Assembly (NCBI RefSeq): GCF_951805225.1
Contig: NZ_OX638201.1
Span: forward strand, 5,208,001 to 5,272,000
DNA: 64,000 nt
Direction: 5' to 3'
From: an uncultured Flavobacterium sp.
Lineage (GTDB): Bacteria > Bacteroidota > Bacteroidia > Flavobacteriales > Flavobacteriaceae
Translations under genes and position numbers: made by a program
Notes under the pieces: generated by a model
What the model saw: the letters and a program-made list of their open reading frames with translations, nothing else
The model's database searches: none
Told to the model about the DNA's origin: nothing
Shown: one piece after another, positions 1 to 7,674 of the stretch
Layout of the letters: every line of letters starts with the position of its first letter
How positions within the stretch are numbered: the first letter of the stretch is position 1

Positions 1-135
1 CATTCTGGTTTTTAATAATTATATAGTTTTAATTTTATAAACATATATTGGCTATTAACATCTCGATTTACAGGATGAGATTGAATAATTTATAATGGTT
101 AATCGTGTTGTTATCTAGTGAATATTTTTGATGTT

Positions 136-279
136 TTATGGAGTTACATCTACTTTTGTCCCCCTAGAAACTTCTGGACCGCCAATAATAGTTTCAAGTT
201 GTTTTTTAGAAAGAGATTTAAGACTTTTTATTTTTATCGTTTTTTCTAAGCTTGTTGTTTTTACTTCCTTGTTTTTCAT
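136..279 (-). CDS. GG-leader PETSRGT-type precursor peptide, copy 10 (47 aa)
   Basis: This is the last complete copy of the tandem precursor array in transcription order. The leader is 34 residues, with the end LKSLSKKQLETIIGG. The predicted core is PEVSRGTKVDVTP (13 residues), the only copy with V instead of T at core position 3. The ATG follows AT-rich DNA and the gene stops with TAA, 26 bp after copy 9. The core has no cysteine. From C39 exporter biology, cleavage is expected after the GG by the exporter encoded at 3424-5652. The function of the released peptide is not known to me. Confidence 0.8.
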   Translation of the reverse strand: MKNKEVKTTSLEKTIKIKSLKSLSKKQLETIIGGPEVSRGTKVDVTP

Positions 280-305
280 AATTAGGCTATGATTTTTGAT
301 TAATA

Positions 306-446
306 TTAAGGAACATTAGTCTTAGTTCCTCTAGAGGTTTCTGGTCCGCCAATAATAGTTTCTAGTTCCTTTTTAGGAATGGGTTTAAGGTTTTTTAGTC
401 TTGTATTTTTTTCTGTATTTAGATCTTTGGTTGTGTTGTTTTTCAT
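306..446 (-). CDS. GG-leader PETSRGT precursor peptide, copy 9 (46 aa)
   Basis: Leader of 34 residues with the most divergent recognition helix of the set (LKPIPKKELETIIGG instead of LSKNQLETIVGG). The core is PETSRGTKTNVP, at 12 residues the shortest. The proline in place of the usual Ser in the LSK segment may weaken a helical docking region, but cleavage-site residues (L, I, GG) are kept. It lies 39 bp after copy 8 and 26 bp before copy 10, in the same orientation, so it is probably co-transcribed. Confidence 0.8.
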   Translation of the reverse strand: MKNNTTKDLNTEKNTRLKNLKPIPKKELETIIGGPETSRGTKTNVP

Positions 447-485
447 AATAGTTTATTTAAATTAATCTTTGGTTGTAGAATTTGA

Positions 486-620
486 TTAGTGACCTACTCC
501 AGTTACAGTTCCTCTAGAAGTTTCTGGTCCTCCCACAATAGTTTCAAGTTGACTTTTAGAAAGAGGTTTAAGGTCTTTTAGTTTGGCAATGTTTTTGGTT
601 TCTATAGCTTTATTTTTCAT
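486..620 (-). CDS. GG-leader PETSRGT precursor peptide, copy 8 (44 aa)
   Basis: Leader of 31 residues ending LKPLSKSQLETIVGG. The core is PETSRGTVTGVGH (13 residues). Its leader start (MKNKAIETKNIAKLKDL) is nearly the same as that of copy 6 at 843-980, and the core shares VTGV with it, so copies 6 and 8 look like a recent duplication pair. No cysteine. Start and stop were read directly on the minus strand (ATG at 620, TAA ending at 486). Confidence 0.82.
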   Translation of the reverse strand: MKNKAIETKNIAKLKDLKPLSKSQLETIVGGPETSRGTVTGVGH

Positions 621-670
621 AGTTGATTAGTTGAATTTAATGCTAGACTTGTTGCTTGTTAATAATTTGA

Positions 671-814
671 CTATTCTCCAACACCTGTCGTTGTACCTCT
701 AGAAGTTTCTGGTCCTCCCACAATAGTTTCTAGTTGATTTTTAGAAAGAGATTTAAGGTTTTTTATTCTTGTTGCTTTTTCTGTGTTTGGGACTTTGATA
801 ATTTTGTTTGTCAT
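671..814 (-). CDS. GG-leader PETSRGT precursor peptide, copy 7 (47 aa)
   Basis: One of two copies starting Met-Thr instead of Met-Lys. The leader is 34 residues, ending LKSLSKNQLETIVGG. The core is PETSRGTTTGVGE (13 residues), the only one with a run of three threonines. It sits 28 bp after copy 6 and 50 bp before copy 8. The DNA encoding the leader end and SRGT is almost identical to the neighbours, while the first 15 codons and the tail differ. Confidence 0.82.
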   Translation of the reverse strand: MTNKIIKVPNTEKATRIKNLKSLSKNQLETIVGGPETSRGTTTGVGE

Positions 815-842
815 AATAATAGTTTGTTTTGATTATGAAATT

Positions 843-980
843 CTATCCTTTAGCTACTCCAGTTACAGTTCCTCTAGAAGTTTCAGGCCCGCCAATAATA
901 ATTTCAAGTTGGTTTTTAGAAAGGGATTTTAGGTCTTTTAGTTTTGTAATGTTTTTAGTTTCTATTACTTTATTTTTCAT
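843..980 (-). CDS. GG-leader PETSRGT precursor peptide, copy 6 (45 aa)
   Basis: Leader of 31 residues ending LKSLSKNQLEIIIGG. The core is PETSRGTVTGVAKG (14 residues). It is closely related to copy 8 in both the leader start and the VTGV tail. An overlapping plus-strand reading frame here has no recognisable content and is ignored. Upstream of the ATG is an AT-rich spacer of 60 bp after copy 5. Confidence 0.82.
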   Translation of the reverse strand: MKNKVIETKNITKLKDLKSLSKNQLEIIIGGPETSRGTVTGVAKG

Positions 981-1040
981 GGTTAGTGGATTAAATTTTA
1001 ATATTGGGTTTGTTACTTCTAAACATTTTTGATATGCTAG

Positions 1041-1184
1041 CTATGGGGTTACTTCAGTTTTAGTCCCTCTAGAAGTTTCGGGCCCTCCCACAATAGTTTC
1101 TAGTTGTTTTTTTGAAAGAGATTTTAGCTTTTTTAGTTTTCTTGCTTTTTCTAAGTTTACCGTTTTTATTTCTTGATTTTTCAT
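1041..1184 (-). CDS. GG-leader PETSRGT precursor peptide, copy 5 (47 aa)
   Basis: Leader of 34 residues ending LKSLSKKQLETIVGG. The core is PETSRGTKTEVTP (13 residues). This core is the closest match to the tail of the 137-aa protein at 7675-8088 (P-x-x-SRGT-[KR]-T). The upstream motif TTTAACC-A-run before ATG is shared with copies 1 and 2, which suggests a conserved translation-initiation context. Confidence 0.82.
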   Translation of the reverse strand: MKNQEIKTVNLEKARKLKKLKSLSKKQLETIVGGPETSRGTKTEVTP

Positions 1185-1247
1185 GTTTTTTTGGTTAAAT
1201 TAAATCTAGTAATTGGATTAGTTTCGCACTGGAACATTATATGTTTA

Positions 1248-1385
1248 TTAAGTTCCAACTTTTACCTCAGTTCCTCTAGAGGTTTCTGGTCCGCCAACAA
1301 TAGTTTCAAGTTGATTTTTAGAAAGAGGTTTTAGGTTTTTTAATCTGCTAGCTTTCTCTAAGCTTTTATTTTTTAGATTTTTCAT
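1248..1385 (-). CDS. GG-leader PETSRGT precursor peptide, copy 4 (45 aa)
   Basis: Leader of 32 residues ending LKPLSKNQLETIVGG. The core is PETSRGTEVKVGT (13 residues). It follows copy 3 after only 15 bp, the tightest spacing of the array, so translation of the two is probably coupled. The core pattern is E-V-x-V after SRGT, shared with copy 3. Confidence 0.82.
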   Translation of the reverse strand: MKNLKNKSLEKASRLKNLKPLSKNQLETIVGGPETSRGTEVKVGT

Positions 1386-1400
1386 AATTTTATTAAAATG

Positions 1401-1535
1401 TTAAGGTTTTACATTTACTTCAGTTCCTCTGGAAGTTTCCGGTCCGCCAACAATAGTTTCAAGTTGATTTTTAGAAAGAGGTTTAAGATCTTTTAATTTC
1501 GTGATTTTTTTATTTTCTCTTGATTTGGTTTTCAT
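1401..1535 (-). CDS. GG-leader PETSRGT precursor peptide, copy 3 (44 aa)
   Basis: Leader of 31 residues ending LKPLSKNQLETIVGG. The core is PETSRGTEVNVKP (13 residues). The leader middle (KLKDLKPL) matches copies 6 and 8. Start ATG at 1535 and stop TAA ending at 1401 were read directly. No cysteine or aromatic residue occurs in the core. Confidence 0.82.
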   Translation of the reverse strand: MKTKSRENKKITKLKDLKPLSKNQLETIVGGPETSRGTEVNVKP

Positions 1536-1586
1536 GATTGTTGTTTAGTTAAATTTTAATATTGAAGTTGTTAATTATTGATGCCT

Positions 1587-1733
1587 CTACTGTTTTCCAA
1601 CACCAGTTTCAGTTCCTCTAGAAGTTTCTGGTCCGCCAACAATAATTTCAAGTTGATTTTTGGAAAGAGATTTAAGGTTTTTTAGCATTTCAGTTTTTTC
1701 TGTTTTTTTGATAGTTGTGTTTTGGCTCGTCAT
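1587..1733 (-). CDS. GG-leader PETSRGT precursor peptide, copy 2 (48 aa)
   Basis: Longest precursor of the set. It starts Met-Thr-Ser and has a 34-residue leader ending LKSLSKNQLEIIVGG. The core is PETSRGTETGVGKQ (14 residues). It is separated from copy 1 by about 120 bp, which contain the decayed copy at 1790-1862. Its core shares ETGV with copy 1. Confidence 0.82.
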   Translation of the reverse strand: MTSQNTTIKKTEKTEMLKNLKSLSKNQLEIIVGGPETSRGTETGVGKQ

Positions 1734-1789
1734 GTTTTTTGGGTTAAATTAAATGATTAAGGAGGGGAGTAAATAAAATTAAATATTCA

Positions 1790-1862
1790 CTATAGTTCTA
1801 TATCAGAATAAGTTTTCTGTTCGATAGTTTTAAGTTGATTCTTAGAAATTGGTTTAGGGATA
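1790..1862 (-). pseudogene. Decayed precursor-peptide copy (leader relic, lost core)
   Basis: Read on the minus strand in the frame that ends at TAG 1790, this stretch gives DIPKPISKNQLKTI and then EQKTYSDIEL. The first part clearly matches the leader end (LKPLSKNQLETI) of the intact copies. The GG and PETSRGT core are gone and no start codon is present, because a TAA lies just upstream in this frame. It overlaps the end of copy 1 in another frame. It is a relic of an eleventh gene, not a working one. Confidence 0.65.
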
Positions 1863-1991
1863 TCTTACTCCAGTTTCAGTTCCTCTGGAAGTTTCCGGTC
1901 CGCCAACAATAGTTTCAAGTTGATTTTTAGAAAGAGGTTTTAGGTTTTCAGCTTTTTTTGGTGCTGTAGTTTTTATGGATTTATTTTTCAT
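1854..1991 (-). CDS. GG-leader PETSRGT precursor peptide, copy 1 (45 aa), first of the array
   Basis: First peptide gene after the HlyD-type adaptor. The leader is 31 residues, ending LKPLSKNQLETIVGG. The core is PETSRGTETGVRYP (14 residues), the only one with an aromatic residue. The last codons overlap in another frame with a decayed leader sequence that continues downstream, so the RYP end may have been created by a deletion that fused two copies. The 128-bp gap to hlyD could hold a separate promoter, but I found no exact TAnnTTTG box on this strand. Confidence 0.82.
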   Translation of the reverse strand: MKNKSIKTTAPKKAENLKPLSKNQLETIVGGPETSRGTETGVRYP

Positions 1992-2119
1992 GGTATTTTA
2001 TTTTTTGGATTAAATAAAAATAAACAAAAAAATAAGACAGTAGAAAAATTGGTAGGAAAAATTAGGACAAAATAAATTCATTAATTTGTCTAATAGATTA
2101 TTACAGAAAATTAGTGGAA

Positions 2120-3409
2120 TTACCTACTGATACCTTTTTTAAAACTATAAAATAAACGCTCCGCCAGAGTTTTATTTTCTGTAATAATTTCGGCAGATGC
2201 TGTCATACCATTTCTAAAAATAATATTGGTATTGTTTGTTGTTTTTTGACCATTCGGTAGAGTAACAATGGCATAAAAACTCTTGTTTTCAGGAGTTGGT
2301 ATTTGAGCAATTGATTTTATTTGACCTTCGGCTGCGCCAAATTCTTCAAACGGATATCCTTGAAATTTTATAAGTACAGTTTGTCCGGTTTTTATTTTTC
2401 CAAAATTATCCTGTGGAATTTTAATTTCGCCCAAATATTTGTTTTTGTGGTCAGCAACATATAGTACAATGCTGTTTGCTTTAAGATTTTGCTTTGCCTG
2501 CAATGAATTTGTAAAGTTTACAACACCTTGACTTGGTGTTGTTAGTATATATTTGTTTTTCCACAAGGCGATAACACTTCTTAAGGTATTTAGAGATTGT
2601 TTAAATGTTTCTTTTTGTTCTAAGGCAAGTTTGTCCAGATCCAAGAGTTCTTTTTCTTTGGATCTGATTAGCATTGTATTGTTTATTAAGAAGGTTTCTG
2701 TGTTTTTTATAGGTATTTTCTTTGCTAATAATTTACTTTCTTCCTTGTTTAATTCGGCTGGAGCTATTATATTTTGTTTGTACAAAGATTGGTTCATTTT
2801 GAACTCTTTTTCTTGTAGGGCTACATCCTGATTTAGAATTGTTTTTTGATTTTTTAAATTTTGACTTAAATGAATTAATTCCTGAATGTCATTTTTTAAG
2901 AAATTTTGCTTTTGTTGGTAATACCCATCACTAAATAAAGCCAATGTTTGTACATAAATTTTTTGAAAGTCCTGATAAGCAAGTTGTACATCACCAAGAT
3001 TTTGATAATTTTTTAAATGCCAATGTTTCAATTTTGTCAAATCTTTTTGATTGCCAATAGAAACCAATTGATCTAATTCTTTATCAAGGCTCAAAACCTC
3101 TTCGTGTTTTGCCGTGCTCTCTACATAACCTAGAGTTTGCCCTTTTTTTACGACTTGATTATCGGTTACAAATAAACTTTCCAATCGTCCGTTTACTTTT
3201 GCAATGACAGGTTTTGGTACTTGTACAGAAATCAGTTTAAAATCAGTACGAACAATAGAAGGGTATTCTATAAACCAGGTAATGCTAAATAAGATGAATA
3301 AAACAAAGCAAAGAATTATTGTTCCCCATCGTATCAATTGACTCGGAATTTGTTCTAAATAATCTCTTACGGCTTCGCTACTTGAATCTGTTTCTGATGT
3401 ATTTGGCAT
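2120..3409 (-). CDS. HlyD-family adaptor (membrane fusion protein) of a peptide exporter
   Basis: 429 aa. A cytoplasmic start of about 26 residues is followed by one membrane segment (about 27-48, WGTIILCFVLFILFSITWF). A lipoyl/biotinyl-like half motif follows (VIAKVNGRLESLFVTDNQVVKKGQTLGYVES, about 88-118), then a long coiled-coil rich region, then the second half (about 295-345) and a beta-barrel domain. This is the standard layout of adaptors that bridge inner-membrane exporters and an outer-membrane channel. It starts 14 bp after the C39 ABC exporter gene and precedes the ten precursor genes, so it is almost certainly the periplasmic partner for their export. No TolC-like gene is present in the window. 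Family assignment is firm, substrate is inferred. Confidence 0.9.
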   Translation of the reverse strand: MPNTSETDSSSEAVRDYLEQIPSQLIRWGTIILCFVLFILFSITWFIEYPSIVRTDFKLISVQVPKPVIAKVNGRLESLFVTDNQVVKKGQTLGYVESTAKHEEVLSLDKELDQLVSIGNQKDLTKLKHWHLKNYQNLGDVQLAYQDFQKIYVQTLALFSDGYYQQKQNFLKNDIQELIHLSQNLKNQKTILNQDVALQEKEFKMNQSLYKQNIIAPAELNKEESKLLAKKIPIKNTETFLINNTMLIRSKEKELLDLDKLALEQKETFKQSLNTLRSVIALWKNKYILTTPSQGVVNFTNSLQAKQNLKANSIVLYVADHKNKYLGEIKIPQDNFGKIKTGQTVLIKFQGYPFEEFGAAEGQIKSIAQIPTPENKSFYAIVTLPNGQKTTNNTNIIFRNGMTASAEIITENKTLAERLFYSFKKGISR

Positions 3410-3423
3410 ATCTGATTTATTTA

Positions 3424-5652
3424 TTATTCACCAAGTTCTAGTTGGTTTTTTACTAATGTAAAATAGTATCCTTTTTTTGCGACTAATTCAGTGTGTGTGC
3501 CTTGTTCTACTACTTCGCCTTTGTCGAGTACAATGATTTGATCCGCATTTTTTACGGTGCTTAAACGGTGCGCTACTACAATAACAGTTTTGTTGTTTTC
3601 TGTAGCTGAGTGACCTTTGAAAAATTCATTGAGGTTCTTCATAATTACCGTTTCATTGTTTGCATCTAATGCCGAAGTTGCTTCGTCAAAGAAGATGTAT
3701 TCCGGATTTTTGTAAACAGCTCTGGCAATAAGAATACGTTGCTTTTGGCCACCGCTTATTCCAATACCGCTAGACCCAATTTTGGTTAAATAACTATTAG
3801 GCAATCCTTCAATAAATTCGGTTATATTAGCAGTTTGCGATGCGATTCTTAACTTTTTTTGGTCAATTAGCCCATTTATATCAGATTCACTGATATTTCT
3901 GGAAATAGTATCTGCAAAAATAAATCCGTCTTGCATAACAGCACCACAATTTGATCTCCAGGAATTGAAACCTAAATTTTTAAGATTAGTTGGGCCTACA
4001 AAAACCTGACCACTGGTAGGATCGTTAAATTTTAGCAGTAATTTTAATAATGTTGTTTTACCGCTTCCGCTTGCACCAACAATCGCAGTTACTTTTCCTT
4101 CGGGAATGGTAATGTTAATGTTCTTTAAAACCATTTCTGAGGCGGAACTACCATATCTAAAATTTAAGTTTTCGATTTTAATGGTTTTGTTCTCAGGGAG
4201 TTCATTAATAAAGCCTCCGTCAAGAGGTTCTTCATTAGGTTTATTGTGAATTTCGGAAAGACGAAGTAAACTTAATTTAGCATCCTGATAGCTTCTTATA
4301 AAACCTAAAAAATTATTGATAGGAACATTCATTTGGCCAATAATGTACTGTACAGAAAGCATTGTTCCCAAAGTCATTTCTCCGTTTATAACTGCCTTGG
4401 CAGCGATAAAACTTATGAAAATATTTTTTATCTGATCTATGAATCGGCCACCTTCATTCTGACTTTGATTTAATGATAAGTTTTTAATGTTTAGTTTAAA
4501 TAATGTTGCTTGTAGCGCTTCCCAATCCCAACGGCGACGTTTTTCGGAACCATTAAGCTTGATTTCCTGCATTCCGTTTACTAACTGAATAGTTGTGTTT
4601 TGGTAGTTTGCTTGTTGATCAAAATAACGGAAATCCAATTCAGCGCGTTTTTTCATAAACAGCATAATCCAGGTCATATACAAAGCTGAACCTATTACAA
4701 ATACTAAAAACAAATACATATTAAAATAGGCTAGTATACTGCTAAATACAAGGAGTGTAAGCGTAGAAAAAAGCACATCAAGTGTTGTTGTAGATAAAAA
4801 TTCCTGAATTCTATAATTATCTTTAAGTCTTTGTAAAATATCTCCGGTTGCCCTACTATCAAAATAGACAATAGGAAGATTCATTAATTTAATAATAAAA
4901 TCAGAGAGCATTCTTAAATTCATTCTGCTTGTAACATGCAGAATAATCCAATTCCGGAAAATACTCAACGCAGATTGAGATATAAACAGTACAACCTGAG
5001 CAATTAATATAAGATATATAAAGTTGAGGTTACGAGTGTTGATACCGGTATCTACAATTTGTTGGGTCAGAAAAGGAAATATTAATTGTATAATTGTACC
5101 AAAAAATAGCCCTAAAAATACCTGCGCAATATATTTTCTGTGTGGTCTGATATATTGATTTAAAAAACCAATTAAATTAGTTTTTTTGGTAACATGCTCT
5201 TCATTTTCGTAAAAAAGGGGAGTAGGTTCTAGAACTAATGCAATGCCTTCAGAATCATCTTGTGGTTTTTTGGTAGCAAGCCAACCTTCTAAGAAATCTT
5301 TTTTAGAATATGTTATTAATCCAAAATTTGCAGGATCTCCCACAATTACTTTGTCTTTTTTTATTTCGTATACTACAGCATAATGCCGTTGACGCCAATG
5401 AACAACGCATGGTAACGGGATGTCTTCAGATAAGGATTCATAGGTAATTTGAAGCCCCATGGTTGCAAAGCCAATTTTTTCAGAAGCATCAACTAGTCCT
5501 GCCATTGAAGTACCTTGTCCGGATATAAATGATATTTCTCTTAAGTACGCCAGATCGATATTCTTAGCATAGTATTTGCAAATCATTTTAATGCATGTAG
5601 GACCACAATCCATAAAATCATATTGATGATAATGGGGGTATTTTTTTCTCAT
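3424..5652 (-). CDS. Peptidase-containing ABC transporter (C39 peptidase + permease + ATPase)
   Basis: 742 aa, a fused processing exporter. The N-terminal C39 domain has the oxyanion Gln10, catalytic Cys16 (YDFMDCGPTC), His90 (QRHYAVVYEI) and Asp106 (VGDPAN), so the protease looks active. A six-helix permease domain follows (about 165-450). The ATPase domain has Walker A GASGSGKTT (about 526), signature ISGGQ (about 632), Walker B YIFFDEATSALD (about 652-663) and a switch His in VVAHRLS. Such proteins cut double-glycine leaders while exporting the peptide. The ten GG-leader genes directly downstream are the obvious substrates. It is separated from the histidine kinase gene by 145 bp, so it may have its own promoter. 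Confidence in family and activity is high; substrate by context. Confidence 0.95.
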   Translation of the reverse strand: MRKKYPHYHQYDFMDCGPTCIKMICKYYAKNIDLAYLREISFISGQGTSMAGLVDASEKIGFATMGLQITYESLSEDIPLPCVVHWRQRHYAVVYEIKKDKVIVGDPANFGLITYSKKDFLEGWLATKKPQDDSEGIALVLEPTPLFYENEEHVTKKTNLIGFLNQYIRPHRKYIAQVFLGLFFGTIIQLIFPFLTQQIVDTGINTRNLNFIYLILIAQVVLFISQSALSIFRNWIILHVTSRMNLRMLSDFIIKLMNLPIVYFDSRATGDILQRLKDNYRIQEFLSTTTLDVLFSTLTLLVFSSILAYFNMYLFLVFVIGSALYMTWIMLFMKKRAELDFRYFDQQANYQNTTIQLVNGMQEIKLNGSEKRRRWDWEALQATLFKLNIKNLSLNQSQNEGGRFIDQIKNIFISFIAAKAVINGEMTLGTMLSVQYIIGQMNVPINNFLGFIRSYQDAKLSLLRLSEIHNKPNEEPLDGGFINELPENKTIKIENLNFRYGSSASEMVLKNINITIPEGKVTAIVGASGSGKTTLLKLLLKFNDPTSGQVFVGPTNLKNLGFNSWRSNCGAVMQDGFIFADTISRNISESDINGLIDQKKLRIASQTANITEFIEGLPNSYLTKIGSSGIGISGGQKQRILIARAVYKNPEYIFFDEATSALDANNETVIMKNLNEFFKGHSATENNKTVIVVAHRLSTVKNADQIIVLDKGEVVEQGTHTELVAKKGYYFTLVKNQLELGE

Positions 5653-5797
5653 TCTTTTATTTCAAATTGATGCATTTTTGATTTACTGGTACTAAAATAC
5701 AAGCTACTATTTGTAGATTAGAGTATAATCATTTCCTGATTTTTAATATATAAAAGTAATTTTATTTTGAAAACAATCACCCTATGCAGAAGGATTT

Positions 5798-7528
5798 TTA
5801 AACAATTGTTTTTGGAAAACTCAAAATCATTTTTGTTCCTTTATTGAGTTCACTTTCTATAGCTAAAGTTCCGCTATTTTTCTTGATCATTTGTTTGCAT
5901 AATTGTAAACCTAAACCAGTTCCTATAATTTCGGAGTTATCTTTCTTAGATAACAATTCGCCTTCTGAAAGCAATTCCTGAATAGTACTTTCTTTCATTC
6001 CTATTCCTGAATCTTGAATGATGAGTTTACAGAAATCAGTATTGGTGTCTTCGGAGTAAAAGCGGATTTTTCCGTTTTCGTTAGAAAATTTAATAGCATT
6101 GTCTAATAGATTTCGAAGTACAATTTTTAACGAATCAAGATCTACGAAAATAAAGATGTTTTTTGAAACCGAATTTTCAAAAGTAATGGTTTTATCAAGA
6201 AGTAAAGGTTTGTAATTATACTCAATTTGTTGAACAACAGAGTGTAAATGCACTGATTCTTTATGAAAATACAATTGCTTGGTTTGCAACATTGCCCAAT
6301 GCAATAAATTGTCGAGTAAGCTGTAAGCGCCATTGGCAATAGTGCTATTTTGTATAATGAGTTGGTTTAATTCATCGTAATTTTTAGTTTCAAGAGTTGC
6401 AGATAATTTAGCGTTACTTGTTTTGAGTGCGTTTACAGAAGATCTTAGATCATGACTTACAATCGAGAACAATTGATCTTTAGTTGCGTTGAGTTCATCG
6501 AGTTTATTTTTTTGGAGTAATATAATTTTGGCATTTTTTACTTTTTGAGCATAAAAATAAACACCGGTGGTTAGAAGTAATAATAAACCAATTGCAGCAA
6601 AAAAGAAAGCGTTACGCTCTGCATTTTTCAGTTTGTTTTGGACTTCAAGTACTTTGATTTGTTTTTGTTTTTGAGCTACAGCAAATTTCTTCTCATAATC
6701 AGCAACTGCCCAAATTTTGTTTTGATTGTTTACCGAATCTTTCCATTGCTCTGATTCTTTTCGATATTCTAAAGCTTTTTTAAAATCACTTCTGTTTTCT
6801 TCTACAACAGCCATGTTAAATGCTGCGTCTTTTTTTAAGTTGAAGTCTTTTACACTTTTAGATAAGGTATAGGCTTTTTGAAAATAGTATATTGCTTGTG
6901 CGTCTTTATATTGTTGATAATAAAGACCAGCAAGATTTATATTGGATCGAATTACATTTTTTGTAGCTCGTTTAGGATTTAAAAGAGCATCTTTTTTAAA
7001 ATATGATTCTGCTTTAGAAAATTGATTTAAGTGTAAATAACATATTCCAATATTTGTGTATAAATCGGCTATTTCTTCTTCATCTTTATGATTCAGTATC
7101 TCTTTTTCAGCCTTTAAAAAATAAACAATTGCTTTTTCGAATTTTTTTTCAAAATGAAATAAATGTCCAATATTATTATTGACTAAATAATAATATTCGA
7201 AAGATTTATTTATTAAGTTGAATTCAACTAGTGCTTGTTTGTGTAGATCTTTCTTTTTTAACGAATAACCCCTGAAATAATGACAATAGTTTTTTGTTTC
7301 TAAATCAGAACTAGAATTCAATTGTTTCATTGCGTATACCAATGTTGAATCCCATTCTTTTTTTAGAAAAAAATATTGTGCTTTGTTAAAGTTGAGTTCA
7401 CTTTTGCCTGCTTTTGCTTTTTTTTGGATGGCAATCTCAAAATAATTTAATTTTTTTTCTGGTTGTGATAAGACTATTAAAGGTAAAAAAAGAAGAATAA
7501 AAAGGAAGTAATGTATTTTTTGAATCAT
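5798..7528 (-). CDS. TPR-containing sensor histidine kinase
   Basis: 576 aa. Signal peptide (1-21, cut near LSQ), TPR-like helical repeats in the periplasm (about 40-265), coiled coil (about 270-305), one membrane helix (about 306-328) and a kinase core. The H-box is FSIVSHDLRS with His359, the N-box is LRNLLDNAIKFSNE (about 471-484), G1 is DSGIG (506-510) and G2 is GTGLG (536-540). It lacks a receiver domain and no response regulator gene is adjacent. It lies between the 137-aa protein and the peptide exporter, all on the same strand. A sensory role linked to the exported peptides is an inference from position only. Orphan TPR kinases are common in this phylum, so it could be unrelated. Confidence 0.9.
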   Translation of the reverse strand: MIQKIHYFLFILLFLPLIVLSQPEKKLNYFEIAIQKKAKAGKSELNFNKAQYFFLKKEWDSTLVYAMKQLNSSSDLETKNYCHYFRGYSLKKKDLHKQALVEFNLINKSFEYYYLVNNNIGHLFHFEKKFEKAIVYFLKAEKEILNHKDEEEIADLYTNIGICYLHLNQFSKAESYFKKDALLNPKRATKNVIRSNINLAGLYYQQYKDAQAIYYFQKAYTLSKSVKDFNLKKDAAFNMAVVEENRSDFKKALEYRKESEQWKDSVNNQNKIWAVADYEKKFAVAQKQKQIKVLEVQNKLKNAERNAFFFAAIGLLLLLTTGVYFYAQKVKNAKIILLQKNKLDELNATKDQLFSIVSHDLRSSVNALKTSNAKLSATLETKNYDELNQLIIQNSTIANGAYSLLDNLLHWAMLQTKQLYFHKESVHLHSVVQQIEYNYKPLLLDKTITFENSVSKNIFIFVDLDSLKIVLRNLLDNAIKFSNENGKIRFYSEDTNTDFCKLIIQDSGIGMKESTIQELLSEGELLSKKDNSEIIGTGLGLQLCKQMIKKNSGTLAIESELNKGTKMILSFPKTIV

Positions 7529-7674
7529 TATTGGTATTTTGAAAAATTACTAGATCTAATAATAAGTATTGATGATTAATGAATTATAATTTCTGTGAAA
7601 TATTTATTACAAAACGATAATCATCAATACAAAATGGTGGAAATCTATAAATTTAGCGTAGCACCTGTTTTGGA

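Noticed and set aside
829..1032. 67-aa plus-strand open frame in the peptide array
   Set aside because: It is the complement of copies 5 and 6 of the precursor genes, with no signal, domain or initiation context of its own.
136..1991. CRISPR-like or simple DNA repeat array
   Set aside because: The repeat unit (about 150-200 bp) is made of complete reading frames with start, leader and stop. Spacing is irregular and there are no spacers of the CRISPR type.
136..1991. Lanthipeptide or cysteine-bridged bacteriocin precursors
   Set aside because: No cysteine occurs in any core, and no LanB/LanC/LanM-like gene is in the window. Other modifications cannot be excluded.
1992..2119. Promoter for the peptide array in the hlyD-copy 1 gap
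   Set aside because: The minus strand only has near matches (such as TTATTTTG) to the TAnnTTTG consensus, so I did not call a promoter.
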